The notes beneath the pieces were generated by a model that worked only from the letters and a program-made list of their open reading frames with translations, did no database searches and had not been told where the DNA came from. Below, in pieces: positions 11,604 through 23,134 of a stretch of DNA of 64,000 nucleotides. A program made the translations under genes and the position numbers. This stretch comes from Notamacropus eugenii (lineage: Eukaryota; Chordata; Mammalia; Diprotodontia; Macropodidae): the NCBI RefSeq assembly GCF_028372415.1, contig NC_092875.1, positions 230,057,136 to 230,121,135 on the forward strand, in the 5' to 3' direction. Within the stretch, counting starts at the first letter, position 1; each line of letters starts with the position of its first letter.

Positions 11604-12099
11604 ACTCCTTTGAAAATCTGATGAAATCTATAGAAGTTTTTAAATGCATAGGATAAAATATATACCATTACAAAAGAATATTAATTGTATTAAAATAGAA
11701 GATGTACTGTTTTCCCTTCAAGTTCACACATACCTTGGAATTTATCCATTGGTCCATGAACCCCAGGTTAAGGACTCTAGCTTAGGACATCCCTGCTTCT
11801 TCATGCCCCACAAAACACAGTAATACAATATCTCCAACTAGATTATAAGCTCTTTGAAGGCAGGAACTATTTCCTACTCCTTAGAGAAGTAAGAAGACAT
11901 TCCACATATTTCTGTGCAATGTCTTACTTAGAGTACAAAGCTACCAGGGATTTTAGCTTAGTCAAAGATGGATTTGGTAAACACTACGACTAAGCAATGC
12001 CTAACAATGAACAGTGGAGGGAGTATGGTGGGTGACTGCAAGACCACAGACAATAGAAGCAGTATCAGGTCATCAGAGGCCCTTCAGGCAGGAGTTACC

Positions 12100-12306
12100 C
12101 TTCTTTATATGAGCCTCAGTCATACATGTTCCCTTCATATATGCTTTTCTTCCCCCACCTACACTTTCTCTATGCCTTTATGCATATCTACACTAACTGC
12201 TATTGGGTGAGGAAGATGTTTTGTTGCTACTTTTCTTACTGTCATTTCAGTAAATTCCTTTGCTTTGAGTTCTATCCTCTGACTGACTCTTAAAGGCACA
12301 CACATT
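12100..12306 (+). repeat. LTR-like 3' end followed by a primer-site-like sequence, tentative
   Basis: Pyrimidine-rich DNA leads into 'cagtaaattcctttgctttg' and '...ctgactgactctt', then GGCACACACATTGGTGGGGGCTCATG near 12293-12319. A TGGGGGCTC-type stretch straight after an ...ACA end resembles a retroviral primer-binding site after an LTR. No retroviral coding region follows. Confidence 0.3.
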
Positions 12307-13682
12307 GGTGGGGGCTCATGATTTCTACTTTACAAATATAGTTCCATAGAATACTTTGATCTTGAGATAGTCATCCTCCAGGGAACCCGTCCTGTGATTT
12401 AGACGCTAGGCAAATGAGACTGTATATAAATTATAAATAATGTAATACTGATCTTTATTCTTAGTTTCCAGATCAGTAAAAGTCTCCATTAATATCACTG
12501 ACATTTCAACCCATGATTAAAAAAATTAAACAAAAGGATAGATGTACATTATTTTTTTTTGTAAAATACTCTGCCAAATATGTCTCATAGCCACTGAGGA
12601 CTTTTTACTCATTTATTTCTTATCTATAGAACTTCCTCCTCCCCTTACTAGTGCTAGTATATACCAATCAAATAATATAATACAACTAGTTTTGTTTCTT
12701 GTCAGTGATATTTTGTAAATGCTTTTTGAGCCATTTCATACTGAATATAACCAGGGATTACTTCTCGCTGTTACAATCCACAGGTGTAAACTCACAAGAC
12801 TGCCAAAAGTCATATTTTTGCTATGTGACTACTGTAATTTCCCTTTATATACATGCTTATTTTTATAGACAACTAACAAAGAAATGTTACATATTATGAG
12901 ATTACTTCTGAGAAGAGAATAATTAAAACTTTGTCTAGCACTTTAAAATGTATACATTTTATTTTTGCAATACCTTTTTTTACAAATAGATCCTTTCTCC
13001 ATCCCTCTTCAGAGTCATCTCTTGAAATAAAGAAAAAAAAAATCAAAGCAGGGGGAGCAGCAGTTGAGCAAAACTACCTAATATGTTAACTAAGATGTAC
13101 AGTATGTCACTTTTAGATAGTCTGGATAATAGTCCATCCACACAATGCCCCATCTCCCCAGGACTTTTTTGACTGGAGAAAGAAAAGAAACAACTTAGGA
13201 AAAAATTTCAGTAGGCAGTTTAAAATTTTTTGAAATTATCTTGGAAACTGAGGGAGATTAGGAAAGCATGCTATTTTATGGTTCATAATCAATACTCATA
13301 TAATATTGGATATGAAATCAGCTGAATTTCAAAGTCCAACATATCACGTAAACTCATCCTGACTACTGATTTGTTTTGCTTATTGCTAAAAGAATTTGTC
13401 TGGGTAGCATGTGAAAGAAGGGAGTAATGGAGACATTTTATAATAAAGTCAAGGGAAGAAGAATTTGAGTTGGAACTTACTGAGACGTGCACATCACTTC
13501 ATGCTTGATTTTAGTTCTAAGTCAAATCATATAACCTATTTTGACAAGTTTGCTTACAAACCTCAATTATTTTCTATTATTGTGACTGGCACATAGTAGG
13601 CACTTAAAAAATACAAGCTGACTAATCACCAGCATATATATTAGAAGTATCTACTTATCAAAAGTATTTCCTTTCCCTGTGT

Positions 13683-13993
13683 GTTTGTCCTTCGTTGCCA
13701 AAGAAGACCACGCCATCAGAGAAATGATGACATGACTTGCACTTGACTTTGTTTTGAGTGAGGGAGGGCTGTGCAGGTCACCAGCCTCACTTCTCCTCCA
13801 GAGCCATCTGAATTCAGTGACTAGATATTCATCAGGATGACTGGAGATGACCCAGGATGAGGCAATTGGGGTTAAGTGACTTGCCCAAGGTCACACAGCT
13901 GGTGAGTGTCAAGTGTCTGGGGTGAGATTTGAACTCAGGTCTTCCTGACTCCTGCACTAGTGCTCTACCCACTGCATGACCTAGCTGCCCTAC
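13683..13993 (-). repeat. tRNA-headed SINE with LINE-derived tail (second SINE family)
   Basis: On the minus strand the head begins AGGGCAGCTAGGTCATGCAG at 13993. It passes 'tgtgaccttgggcaagtcac' and ends with 'tcttctttggcaacgaagga'. The tail differs from that of the BovB-tailed SINEs and resembles the 3' end of the LINE relic at 19280-20975. Confidence 0.7.
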
Positions 13994-14574
13994 TGCCTTT
14001 CCCTAATTCCAAAGTAAAAGAGATAGTATTTTTTTTTTCTGATAACTGGCACCCATACTGGTTATTCACAATAGAAAATGTACTAGATAGCAATTTCTGA
14101 ACTTGTTTTGAAGATCCAACCTTTTTCAAGGGTTCAGAAGCTCTGAAGAACTTTCATGAGCTACACCTGTTCTCATATAATGTTTACATCATTACTTCAG
14201 CTCAGAAAGTACACTCCAAATGAGAATGTATTTCTTTACTTTGTTCTTAAGCACAGTAACCAGGATCTGTCCTCATTTTAAAAAAATCCTACAGTTAAAA
14301 TAAAGCCCATTGGCTTTATTTTTGTTTGTTATAACTACTCCACACTGGAGCTATTTCTTCTTTTCTGAAGTATGATGGTTCATTTCATTCATGGAAAAAT
14401 GGTAATCAAAGTTTATTATTCGGGGTCCAAAAGTCACCAGCATATAGATCTTTTACTATCATCATATACACAGCTCTTGGTCTTTACTAACATCCATGGT
14501 CACATTGTCTAGCAAAATTCAGGATTCATAGTGAACCTCAGAATGTCCAAGATAAAGCAGCTGGCACATTGCTT

Positions 14575-14598
14575 AAAAATAAAATAAAATAAAATAAA
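14575..14598. repeat. (AAAAT)n microsatellite
   Basis: Four to five AAAAT units. Confidence 0.9.
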
Positions 14599-15004
14599 TT
14601 TCAAGAAGACCTTTTCTGTCTTCCCCAATGTGTGTTCTGGGATAAGACTAGTCCTATACTGCACTCCACCCTTATTTCTCCATTTGCTCTCTCCATTCTA
14701 ATGAAGGGTATGTTCTACTTTGCCTTTACTTTTTATTTGGTTTCTTTGGTCTGTGATTCTGCCAGATACCTTTAGACTTCCTTTTTTTCCCTAGCAATCT
14801 AATAAATTATCTTCTTCAGAATTTCATAGCCTTCTCCACAAAGCTTTCCTGAGACTTCTTGGGGGAGGGAATGGGAGTGTCTTGCAAGAGTTTTTCTTTG
14901 CTAAATACAAACCATAGATGCTAAGTTTGCATATGAGTCACATATTCATACTACCTACCTTTCCTGTTGGCCATGTCTAGTACAAGATCAGGCCCATAGT
15001 AAGG

Positions 15005-15262
15005 CATGAAGTAGTGATGGCTAGGTGGTACAACGGGTAGAGCACTGGGCTTAGAATCAGGAAGATCTGAATTCAAATTCATTCTCAGACACTTACTGCC
15101 TAGGTGACTCTGGGCAAGTCACTTAACCTCTATTTATCTCAATTCCTCACCTGTAAAATTGGAACATACTGAAGAAAGAAATGGCAAACTACAGTATCCT
15201 TACTAAGAAACTCCCATGGACAAAGTCCATGAGGTCAGGTATGACTAAACAACAACAAAATA
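15005..15262 (+). repeat. Marsupial SINE with a well-preserved BovB-like tail
   Basis: Head 'ggctaggtggtacaacgggt', CORE 'gactctgggcaagtcactta', then tail 'aatggcaaactacagtatcc', 'ctcccatggacaaagtccat', 'gaggtcaggtatgact' and 'aaacaacaacaaaa'. The CCCATGGACA stretch is especially close to BovB. Confidence 0.75.
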
Positions 15263-15264
15263 TT

Positions 15265-15395
15265 AATATTATTCTCATTTTACAAATGAGGAAACTGAGA
15301 CAGAGAGATACTAAGGGACTTTCCCACGGTCACACAGCTAAGCAGGATTCAAATTCAGGTCTTCCCTCACTCTTATCTACTGCACCACATAGTGG
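15265..15395 (-). repeat. MIR-type SINE, antisense
   Basis: 'cattttacaaatgaggaaac' followed by 'ggtcacacagctaagcagga' and 'ttcaaattcaggtcttcc' is a reverse-complement MIR. Confidence 0.6.
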
Positions 15396-15399
15396 CCAA

Positions 15400-15625
15400 T
15401 AATGATAGTTGGCATTTATTTAACACTTTTAGGTCTACAAATATGACCTCATTTTATCCTGCCAACCACCCTAGGTCATACTACCTGAAAAACTTTGGCT
15501 TTTTGCTTATCGATCACTTCACCCACTTGGGCCTCAGTTTCCCCATCTGTAAAATAAAGAGGTTGGAACAGTTGACCTCGGAAGTTCCTTTCAACTCTAG
15601 ATCTATGATCTTATGAGATCTCTGA
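15400..15625 (+). repeat. MIR-like fragments
   Basis: 'gggcctcagtttccccatctg' near 15529 and 'aggttggaacagttgacctc' give a sense MIR 3' half. The first 80 bp are less clear. Confidence 0.5.
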
Positions 15626-16019
15626 TGATCAAAGCAGTCACTAATTTTCTCATGTGGATACTTTTCTTGATATTCCAGGAATATTCTTTTTTTTTTTTTA
15701 ACTGCTGGGGCAATCTGGTGCTTTAAAATATAAAATATTTAAAATGAAAGAGGAACAGGTGTCTGTCTCTCTTCGATTTATTCTTTTTTTAAGGGTTGTA
15801 AATTAGCATTTTAAAATTCAAGAACAGGTTAGCAACATTAAGAATGAGTTAAATTGCTGATTCATAAAGACAGTAAAAGGCTGACTCACAGGAAGGACAG
15901 AGGGAAGAGAGGAATATCCTGGAGACAGGAGACAGGAAGACTAGACTCTGTTATCCGTATGTGCTTCAGAGATGGGGGTTGATCCTTAATTCAGGGAATT
16001 GTATGTAAGGTTCAGAGGG

Positions 16020-17085
16020 ACACAGTTTTAGAGACAATCCTCACTCTCTTCTCTGCATCCTTTAACACTGCTGATGACCCTCTTTTCCTTGATATTCTCA
16101 CTCTCTTCTAGTTCTCTTACCTTTCTGATTTTTCCTCAGTCTCCTCTGCTGAATCCTCACCCAGCTCATGACCTCTAACCTTGTGTGTCCTACTGGGTTT
16201 TGTCCTGGGCCCTTTTCTCTTTTCCTTCTATACTACTTGGTGATCTGATCAGCTCCCAAGGATTTAATTACTATCTCTATGCAGATCATTGAACTTCTCT
16301 GCTGATTTCCAATCTCATATTTCCAACTGCCTTTCAGACATCTAGAACCAGCTATCCAAAAGACATCTTAAATTCAACATGTACCAAATTGAAATCGTCT
16401 TTCCTCCTTAACTCTTTCTTCTCATCTTCCTCACCAACTTGCTGCTTACTATGGAGCACAACACCATCTTCAGTCCCTCAGGTTAGACACCTAGGTCTCA
16501 TCCTGAATTCTTCATCCCTCATATCCAATGTGTTTCCAATGCCTGTTGGTTTCACCTTCTTAACACCTCTCAAATAATCCCCCCTTCTCTCTTCTGACAC
16601 TGCTGTCACACTAGTGTAGGCCCTTGTCACCTCACACCTTGATTAGTGCAATAAACTGCTGGTGAGTTGGCCTGCATCAAGTCTTTTGTCACTCCAAGCC
16701 ACCCTCTATTTAGTCACCAAAGTTATTTCCTTAAAGTGCAGGTCCAAACATATCACACACCCCTTGCAATATACTCTTATGATTCCTTATTGCTTCTAGG
16801 ATCAAATACAAAATCCTGTTTGACATTCAAAGCACTTTATAACCTAGCTCCCCTGACCCAATCCCACCTTTCTAGTCTTCTTACACTTTACACTTTCCCT
16901 GTCCTCAGCATTGTACTCTTCAATAAAGTGTCACTGGCCTTCTTGTGATTCCACAAACAAGACACTCCATCTCTCAGCTCAGGGTATTTTCTCTGGCTGT
17001 CCTCCATGTCTGGAATGCTCTCCTTCCTCTTTTCCACCTAGTGACCTCCTTGGCTTCTTTAAAGCTGTAACTAGGTATACATGTT
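16020..17085 (+). mobile_element. L2/L3-type LINE, reverse-transcriptase region, 5' part
   Basis: Sense relic of a CR1-superfamily ORF2. Near 16050 the 'gcatcctttaacactgctga' block corresponds to the family's Ala-Phe-Asp-Thr-Val-Asp motif. Near 16200 'gttttgtcctgggccc' is a degraded Gly-Ser-Val-Leu-Gly-Pro, and near 16275 'tctatgcagatcatt' is the decayed Tyr-Ala-Asp-Asp active site. Later, 'gtcacctcacaccttgatta' and 'ggatcaaatacaaaatcctg' are typical C-terminal landmarks. Frameshifts and stops break it throughout. Confidence 0.7.
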
Positions 17086-17089
17086 GCTA

Positions 17090-17300
17090 CAGTAAACAGC
17101 ATGCAGTTAGGAAGACCTGAGTTCAAATTTGGTCTCAGATAACAACTAGCTGTATGATCCTGTCTGCATCAGTTTCCATATCTTCAGCCAAAATGAGCTG
17201 GAGAAAGAAATGGCAAACCACTCCAGAATACTTGCCAAGAAAACTCCAAATGGGGTCATGAAGAGTTGGACACAACTGAAATGACTGAACAACAACAAAA
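17090..17300 (+). repeat. SINE with BovB/RTE-like tail inserted in the LINE
   Basis: Head 'agttaggaagacctgagttc', tail 'aatggcaaaccactccagaa', 'aaatggggtcatgaagagtt' and 'gaacaacaacaaaa'. It splits the LINE, which resumes at 'atccacaggaagcctttccc'. Confidence 0.75.
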
Positions 17301-17540
17301 ATCCACAGGAAGCCTTTCCCAACCCCTCTTAATTCCAGCAATTTCCTTCGGTGAATTATCCCCTATCTATCCCAAATATAGCTTGTTTTGTATATGTTTA
17401 TTTGCTCACTATCTCCCCCATTATGGGTGATGTCTAAGCTCTTTGGGTGCAGAGACTGTCTTTTCCCCTTTTTTGTCACCCTAAAACTTAACACAGTGCC
17501 CAGCATGTAATAGGTACTGAGTAAAAGTTTATTGACTGAC
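17300..17540 (+). mobile_element. L2/L3-type LINE 3' end, continuation
   Basis: 'aggaagcctttcccaacccc' through 'gcacagtgcccagcatgtaa...gtttattgactgac'. This is the 3' end of the element at 16020-17085. Confidence 0.7.
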
Positions 17541-18935
17541 ATATGCGCAGAAGGGCGGCCACAATCAGAGCATCCAACCAAAGCTCAGGGATCAGGGGCA
17601 CTGCTTCCGTTTATGGACTTGAAGCATACAAGTTTGATAAGTTCTGTCTGACATGTTTCAGTTCTTATGAAACATTCTCATAGGTGAAAAAAATCTTGGA
17701 GCTAAATGTTATTAATTAATTCATCCATTTAGTTTCCTTAAGTATGGTTCCGACTTGTAGACTGTCTTCTCTAGAGCTGTTACCTGATCCATAATTAACA
17801 GGATCTGATCCAGATAAGATTGAAGTGCTACATACATCTGGCTTAAGACCTTCAGATTTCTACTGTTTAGTGAAATATTTTTCATCTCCAGGTGCTTCAG
17901 GTTGGATTTAAGTGAGGCAGCACAGGTGAGGGAGTTGGCCTAACCCGAAGTTTGTTATCTACACTAGTAGCTGTCAGTTCACCTCTCTGGTAAGTGGCCA
18001 TTTTGGAGAACACACCCTGGGCACGAACCAGTGATATCATTCTCCAGAGGCTCAGTGATCTCTTCAGATATCTTTACCACATCCTCACCTCCAGCTAGAC
18101 CTATATTTCTATAAGCCCAATGAACAAAGTCTCAAAATTCTTATAAACAAATGCCATTGCCATTTCCTGAGCAACATTCCTGACACAACACTGATCACAA
18201 CACTCCTTTACTCAAAAACTATCATTGGCTTCCCATTATCAACTGAATGAAGTATTAACTCCTGATCCTGGTATAATACTTCCTTTTACTAAACCTGGGC
18301 AATGCCCAGAAAGATAATCCTGTGATCATGCTATGTATATGTAAGGGATGTGAGTCCTGACTGGTTGAGAGAATGCTGAGCTTTGATGTTGTGCACCTGT
18401 ATGGGTGAATGAAGGCTGGAGATGGTCGGAAGACTTTGAAAGAAGTAGTTGTAAAAGAAAATTACAAACTTTGGAATGGCTAATGGAAGCCCCTAGAGTC
18501 ACAGATGTGAGGAGCTGGACTCTAATTTATCTATGATTTTAGTCCTTGCCTTCTCCTGTCTCTTTGCCTTTCTCATACTATACACCATGTGTGGAGTAGA
18601 GGTGTTCAGGGAATACTAACTAGTACCTCTTTGTGAGTGTTACCAAGCCCTTTTCAGGGCTGCTTTTCTCCTTTGGTGTTTACATGATTCACTCAACTCT
18701 CACCTGTAGCTCCAAGAAGCTGTAGCATGTGCAGTGGCCATATCCCACCAAACCATTTCAGCAAACAGGATAAATTAGGTTGAGGTTAACCAAGGCATCT
18801 CAAATTCATTGGCAAGTTTAGGGAGGCATCTATCCTAGGCATGTGAAGATTTCCCATGGTGGAATGGGTAGATGAGAACAATTTGTTCTTGTGGCCATGA
18901 AGGCAGATGAAGCAGGTGCTATGGAGCACTTTGTG

Positions 18936-19250
18936 TGTATGTTCGTCCTTTGTTGCCAAAGAAGACCATGCCATCAGAGAAATGGTGACATGACTTGCAC
19001 TTGACTTTGTTTTGAGTGAGGGAGGGATGTGTAGGTCACCTGCCTCACTTGCCCTCCAGAGCCATCTGAATCCAGTGACCAGATATTCATCAGGATGACT
19101 GGAGATGACCTAGGATGAGGCAGTAGTGGTTAAGTGACTTGCCCAAAGTCACACAGCTAGTGAGTGTCAAGTGTCTAAGGTGAGATTTGAACTCAGGTCC
19201 TCTTGACTCCTGCACTAGTGCTGTATCCACTGCACCACCTAGCTGCCCTA
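18936..19250 (-). repeat. tRNA-headed SINE with LINE-derived tail, second copy
   Basis: Nearly the same as 13683-13993. On the minus strand the head is AGGGCAGCTAGGTGGTGCAG at 19250 and the 3' tail ends 'ggcaacaaaggacgaac' near 18940. It lies directly beside the LINE relic that shares its tail. Confidence 0.75.
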
Positions 19251-19279
19251 TGGAGCACTTAGAACTTGGTTAGATATTG

Positions 19280-20975
19280 AAGATGTAAAAGTAATCCACT
19301 TGTATCCTGCACCGTTGTCAGTCATTTTGACTTTTGTCTTACCACCAGACTTCAATGACTCTGGAAGACAGAGTGAGTCAGTCACCTCACTGAATGCTGC
19401 CTCACTTAAATCCAGCTTATTTGGGAGCCAAAAGACATCACCCGTACCATATTGCCATTTCCAAACTAAAGTGGAGGAAGAGTTAGTGCAAAACTTCTTG
19501 TTTGCAGATGATTGTGCACTCGATACAGTCTCTAAAGCTGAGATGCAACAAAGTATACAGTGTTTCTCTGCTGCTTGTACTAATTTTGACCTAACAAGAA
19601 AACAAAGGTTCTCCAGTCAACACCATACCATCCACATGTGGAACCACCAGTTACAGCAAACGAAGAAATTCTGAGTGCTGTGGACAAGTCCACTTACCTT
19701 GGTAGTGTAGTTTCCAGAGATGTTCACATAGATGATGAGGCTGACATGTTTTGCCAGAGTTAGTTCAGTTTTTGGAGGCTCTGAAGTAAAGTGTGGGAGA
19801 GAAGAGGTATTGATTAGACTTTTACTAAACCGAGGGACTTCAGAGCTGTTGTGTTGACCTTATTGTTGTATGTCTGTGAAATCTGGGCAGTATACCAGCG
19901 CCATGCCAGGAAACTGAATTCTGTCCATTTGAGTTATTTGTGGAAGACTCTGAATTACACCTGGCAAGGTAAGGTACTGGACACTGATGTCCTTTCTGAA
20001 GCTGGACTGCCAAATACTTAAACTCTACTGCCGAGCACAACTATGATGAGCTAACCATGCTATTTGAATGTCAAATATATGTTTACCTAACAGACTATTT
20101 TACAAAGAACTCACACAAGGCAAGTGCTCACATGGAGGTCAGAAGAAGCAATACAAGGACACTTCCAAGATCTCTCTGAAGAACTCTGGAATTGATTATG
20201 AAACATGGGAGACACAGGACCCCCAGTATGGTATGCCTATATCAAAGAAGGCACTCTGCTCTGAACAAAGTAGAATTGCAGTAGCTCAAAGAAAATGTGA
20301 TATGCGTAAATTGGAGACATCTCCACTCTGTCAAGATATTAGGAGACACTCTGTTTTCCAGAGCTAAGGTCCAGCAAGCACTCATGTCCTGAGCTTGGCA
20401 CAACAATAATCCTTGCACTCAGCCTCTGGATGATCTCAGCCGCAGCAAAATTCCAGAATTGTTTTGGACAGTTATTGTATTGCTTTGACCAACTCCAGGC
20501 GTTTTCTGAGCTTGGATGAACACCAAACAAATTCTGGTCATTAAGTCCTTCTATGAATCAAATTTGTCTCATTGTTACTGTTACCCCTCATTGTCACGGC
20601 TACATCTGACTGTAAAGTCATAGGTGTAAGGATTGAGATCTCCTCACACTGCCTTAGGCTCCCTCCCACCGAAAGCAGGGCTTTGGCACAAATGTCTTTG
20701 CTTGCAAGCCATTTTCCTCACTTAGAAATTAAACTTCTGTTTGATTCTCTAGCCTGCTCTGTGCAGTTCTGACCACTCATAGGTTAGAGGCCAGTTGTGT
20801 CTGGCTGACAACTTCAAATGTTCATATAACTATTTGTGCCCAACTGTGGTAGAACCTTCCAAGTGTGTATTGGTGTGAGCAGCCATAGTTGGACACACTG
20901 TATCTTGATCCCAACATAGAAATGTCATTTCAATCTTTTTTGAGAAGAAAGGACAACAAATCAGTCAACTAACTA
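19280..20975 (+). mobile_element. Non-LTR retrotransposon relic: RT palm/thumb, C-terminal domain and zinc finger
   Basis: Pieces of one ORF2 can be read in several frames. They are Phe-Ala-Asp-Asp-Cys-Ala-Leu (the [YF]ADD catalytic motif, near 19500), TYLGSVVS (near 19690), LLLYVCEIWAVYQRHARKLN (near 19860), LPNRLFYKELTQGK (20090) and YKDTSKISLK (20150). The end reads CPNCGRTF...SHSWTHC near 20837-20910, a Cys2-His2 finger. The 3' end is 'gagaagaaaggacaacaa' near 20940. Members of this clade usually end in such a finger. I do not assign the clade (RTE-like or CR1-like). It is inactive, with several frameshifts. Confidence 0.7.
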
Positions 20976-21234
20976 TCTACTATGCATAAAATGGATTCCT
21001 CCATCACACATCACCATTTCTGTCCATTAAAGTTTCTCCCTTGACTGAAGGCCTAACTGAGGTCCTCTTTTATGACTCTTTCTTTGATCTGCAAATTTCT
21101 CCTTTCTTAAATTTGTTTTATTACATTGGCTGGGCCATTGGTTTGCATTTGCTGTACTCCCTTGAATCATAATAATTTCTATATGTTTTTCACTCTGGTT
21201 AGATTGTAAGTACCTTAACAACAAATTCCATGCT

Positions 21235-21365
21235 TTATATTTTTTCTTTTTGAATTCAATTTTATTTTCATTTCCAAATTCTCTCCCTCTCCCCTGCCCT
21301 TCTCCATCCATTGAGAAGATAAGAAGATGAAAACTCATTACAAATAGAGTCAAACAAAACAAATT
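21235..21365 (-). repeat. L1/HAL1 3' end, antisense
   Basis: 'ccaaattctctccctctccc' and 'ccattgagaagataagaaga' match the complement of the HAL1-type 3' region seen at 48630-49300. Confidence 0.45.
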
Positions 21366-21547
21366 TCTGCTTTATTATCTCTCCTAATATTCTCAGTGCC
21401 TAGTACTTCAAAGTTTTTTTGAATTGAATTTGACTGATTTGAATTTTGAATTTAACTGATTTCCATAATTGTCCTATATACAATCTGAACTAGTGATTAT
21501 TTTGTTCATTCAATGAATAGTAATAGAACACAGTGCCTTTTGGGAAT

Positions 21548-21595
21548 ATATGTATATATACATACACATACATATGTATATACATATATACACAC
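21548..21595. repeat. (TATG/TACA)n microsatellite
   Basis: Alternating purine-pyrimidine AT-rich repeat. The short Tyr/Ile/His-rich ORF over it is its translation. Confidence 0.85.
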
Positions 21596-22610
21596 TCTCT
21601 ATGAAGGTTATTAGAAGAATTGTTTCACTAAGGCATTCAATATGGATAGATCAGATTAAAACTATCATCACAATTGGGAAAGGAGCTCAAAGCACATTGC
21701 CCCTTATATGGTGGAGTGTGTTAGGGTTTCTTCATATAAGAAAGATGGCACAGTAACATTATTGGCATTGTGAATTTTACAAGGTTAATTGAGGTCTGGC
21801 ACTCTGAGAAGCAATCTGCACATGTGCCAGCCCTTTCGGTTATACAAGTAAAAAATTTCGAAAACAATACATGTACAACAGACTCACATAATGTGTATAA
21901 GGTATTTTGCTTTAACCTTCCCTTGATGGTCTTAATACTATATAGATAATTACTGACATTCAGTGGGCAAAAACAGGTAACACCAAAATAACAATATTAA
22001 GATCTGTACCAGGTCCCACTGAAGACAGTTGACTAGCAATCTTTTCATAAGGTATTGAGATATTTAACATTTATATGCTTAAGAACAATTAAGAAATATC
22101 GATGATATCTTGGTGCAGTGTCTCCACTGGTATGGATCACACCTCCCTCACTTCTTGACCAGAGACACTCTGCTCCTTATCCTTTCATGAACCTTCCCAG
22201 AGGATTCATCCAATACAGGAGAACAATGGTTCCCATAGGGGTGGGGTGAAGCTTTTGTGAGATCCACAAGTATAAAATAAGCAAATATACTTCTGTAAAC
22301 TGAATAATGTCTTGCATATATGTAAATGACTATTTTCCAAACAAACGTAGTAGCCTTTTGTCATTAAATTTTTAAATTTACTTTTAAATCCAATTTTGTG
22401 AGTTTTCAGTTTCCCCCCAATTTTTGCACAATTTTGTTGAAAAAATGTACTTGTATTTTTGAACTAATGGTCCTAATCTCAAGTAGGTACTAATAGATCT
22501 AGATCATAAAAACTTAAGAAACGTTAAAAGAATAAACCATTTAACCGGAAATAGCAAAACCAAAGAAAAATGGAGAGAACATCTATAAAGGTTGTTGGCA
22601 GAATGTCAAA

Positions 22611-22641
22611 ACGTGTGTGTGCGCGTGCGTGCGTGCGTGTG
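22611..22641. repeat. (GTGT/GCGT)n microsatellite
   Basis: 'cgtgtgtgtgcgcgtgcgtg' continuing as alternating purine-pyrimidine, with Z-DNA potential, about 700 bp upstream of the AFG3L2 start codon. Confidence 0.85.
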
Positions 22642-22920
22642 AAGCAGAGGAGGGAATAAAGGACACTCCTAGAAAAAGATTTTGCAGTTTTTGGCCTTAT
22701 CCTTGGCTCTTCCCACTAAAACCAAAAAGATGGAGATCTGCACGGTGAGCACACAAAGAAGGCAGAGGAAAGGGCCTTAGGAGAATTAAGTCACTAGCAT
22801 ATGTATCCCAAGTGTGCTCCGAAAGGATCGGGGATTCGGCCTGAAGAAAGGGGTAGGTAGGGGAACACCTTTCACCCAGAATTAAGTGCCCGGCCGTAAT
22901 CCAGACAGCGCAGTAAACCT

Positions 22921-23134
22921 GAGCATGCTTTGCGTGATGACGTAAGACGCACGTGGGCGGGGCCAAGCCAAAGGAGGCAGGTGCGATCCGGGGTAGTGCT
23001 TTGCGTGATGACGTAAGCCGCCCCGGGGCGGGGTTCAGCAAAGAGGGGGTAGGAGTGACCTGGAGTCGTACTTTACGTGATGAGGTAACGCACCGTGGGC
23101 GGAGTCGAGCATTGGGAGGTAGGTGTGATTCGAG
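22921..23134 (+). repeat. Three tandem promoter units of 71-72 bp
   Basis: The anchor CTTTGCGTGATGACGTAAG lies at 22928-22946 and again at 22999-23017, identical over 19 bp. A third, diverged copy CTTTACGTGATGAGGTAAC lies at 23071-23089. Each is followed at the same distance by a GC-box-like stretch (GTGGGCGGGGCC, CGGGGCGGGGTT, GTGGGCGGAGTC) and then by a purine-rich 'gaggcaggtgcgat / gggtaggagtga / gaggtaggtgtgat' segment. Spacings are 71 and 72 bp, so this is direct tandem duplication of a whole module. Units 1 and 2 keep TGACGTAA (CREB/ATF core). Unit 3 has TGAGGTAA and probably a weakened site. Confidence 0.85.

Larger units (their letters stand above)
9500..22600. other. Intergenic DNA between PRELID3A and AFG3L2
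   Basis: About 13 kb between the two divergent promoters. I recognise only repeats (listed separately) and microsatellites. I see no spliced gene, tRNA gene or conserved coding exon. 9500-11000, 12310-13680, 14000-15000, 17560-18930 and 21600-22600 remain mostly unassigned. Confidence 0.55.

Noticed and set aside
13683..19250. Two similar 310-bp blocks as a segmental duplication
   Set aside because: They are two copies of one SINE family; flanking sequences differ.
21548..21595. CRISPR-like regular repeats
   Set aside because: Simple AT-rich microsatellite without spacers, in a vertebrate genome.
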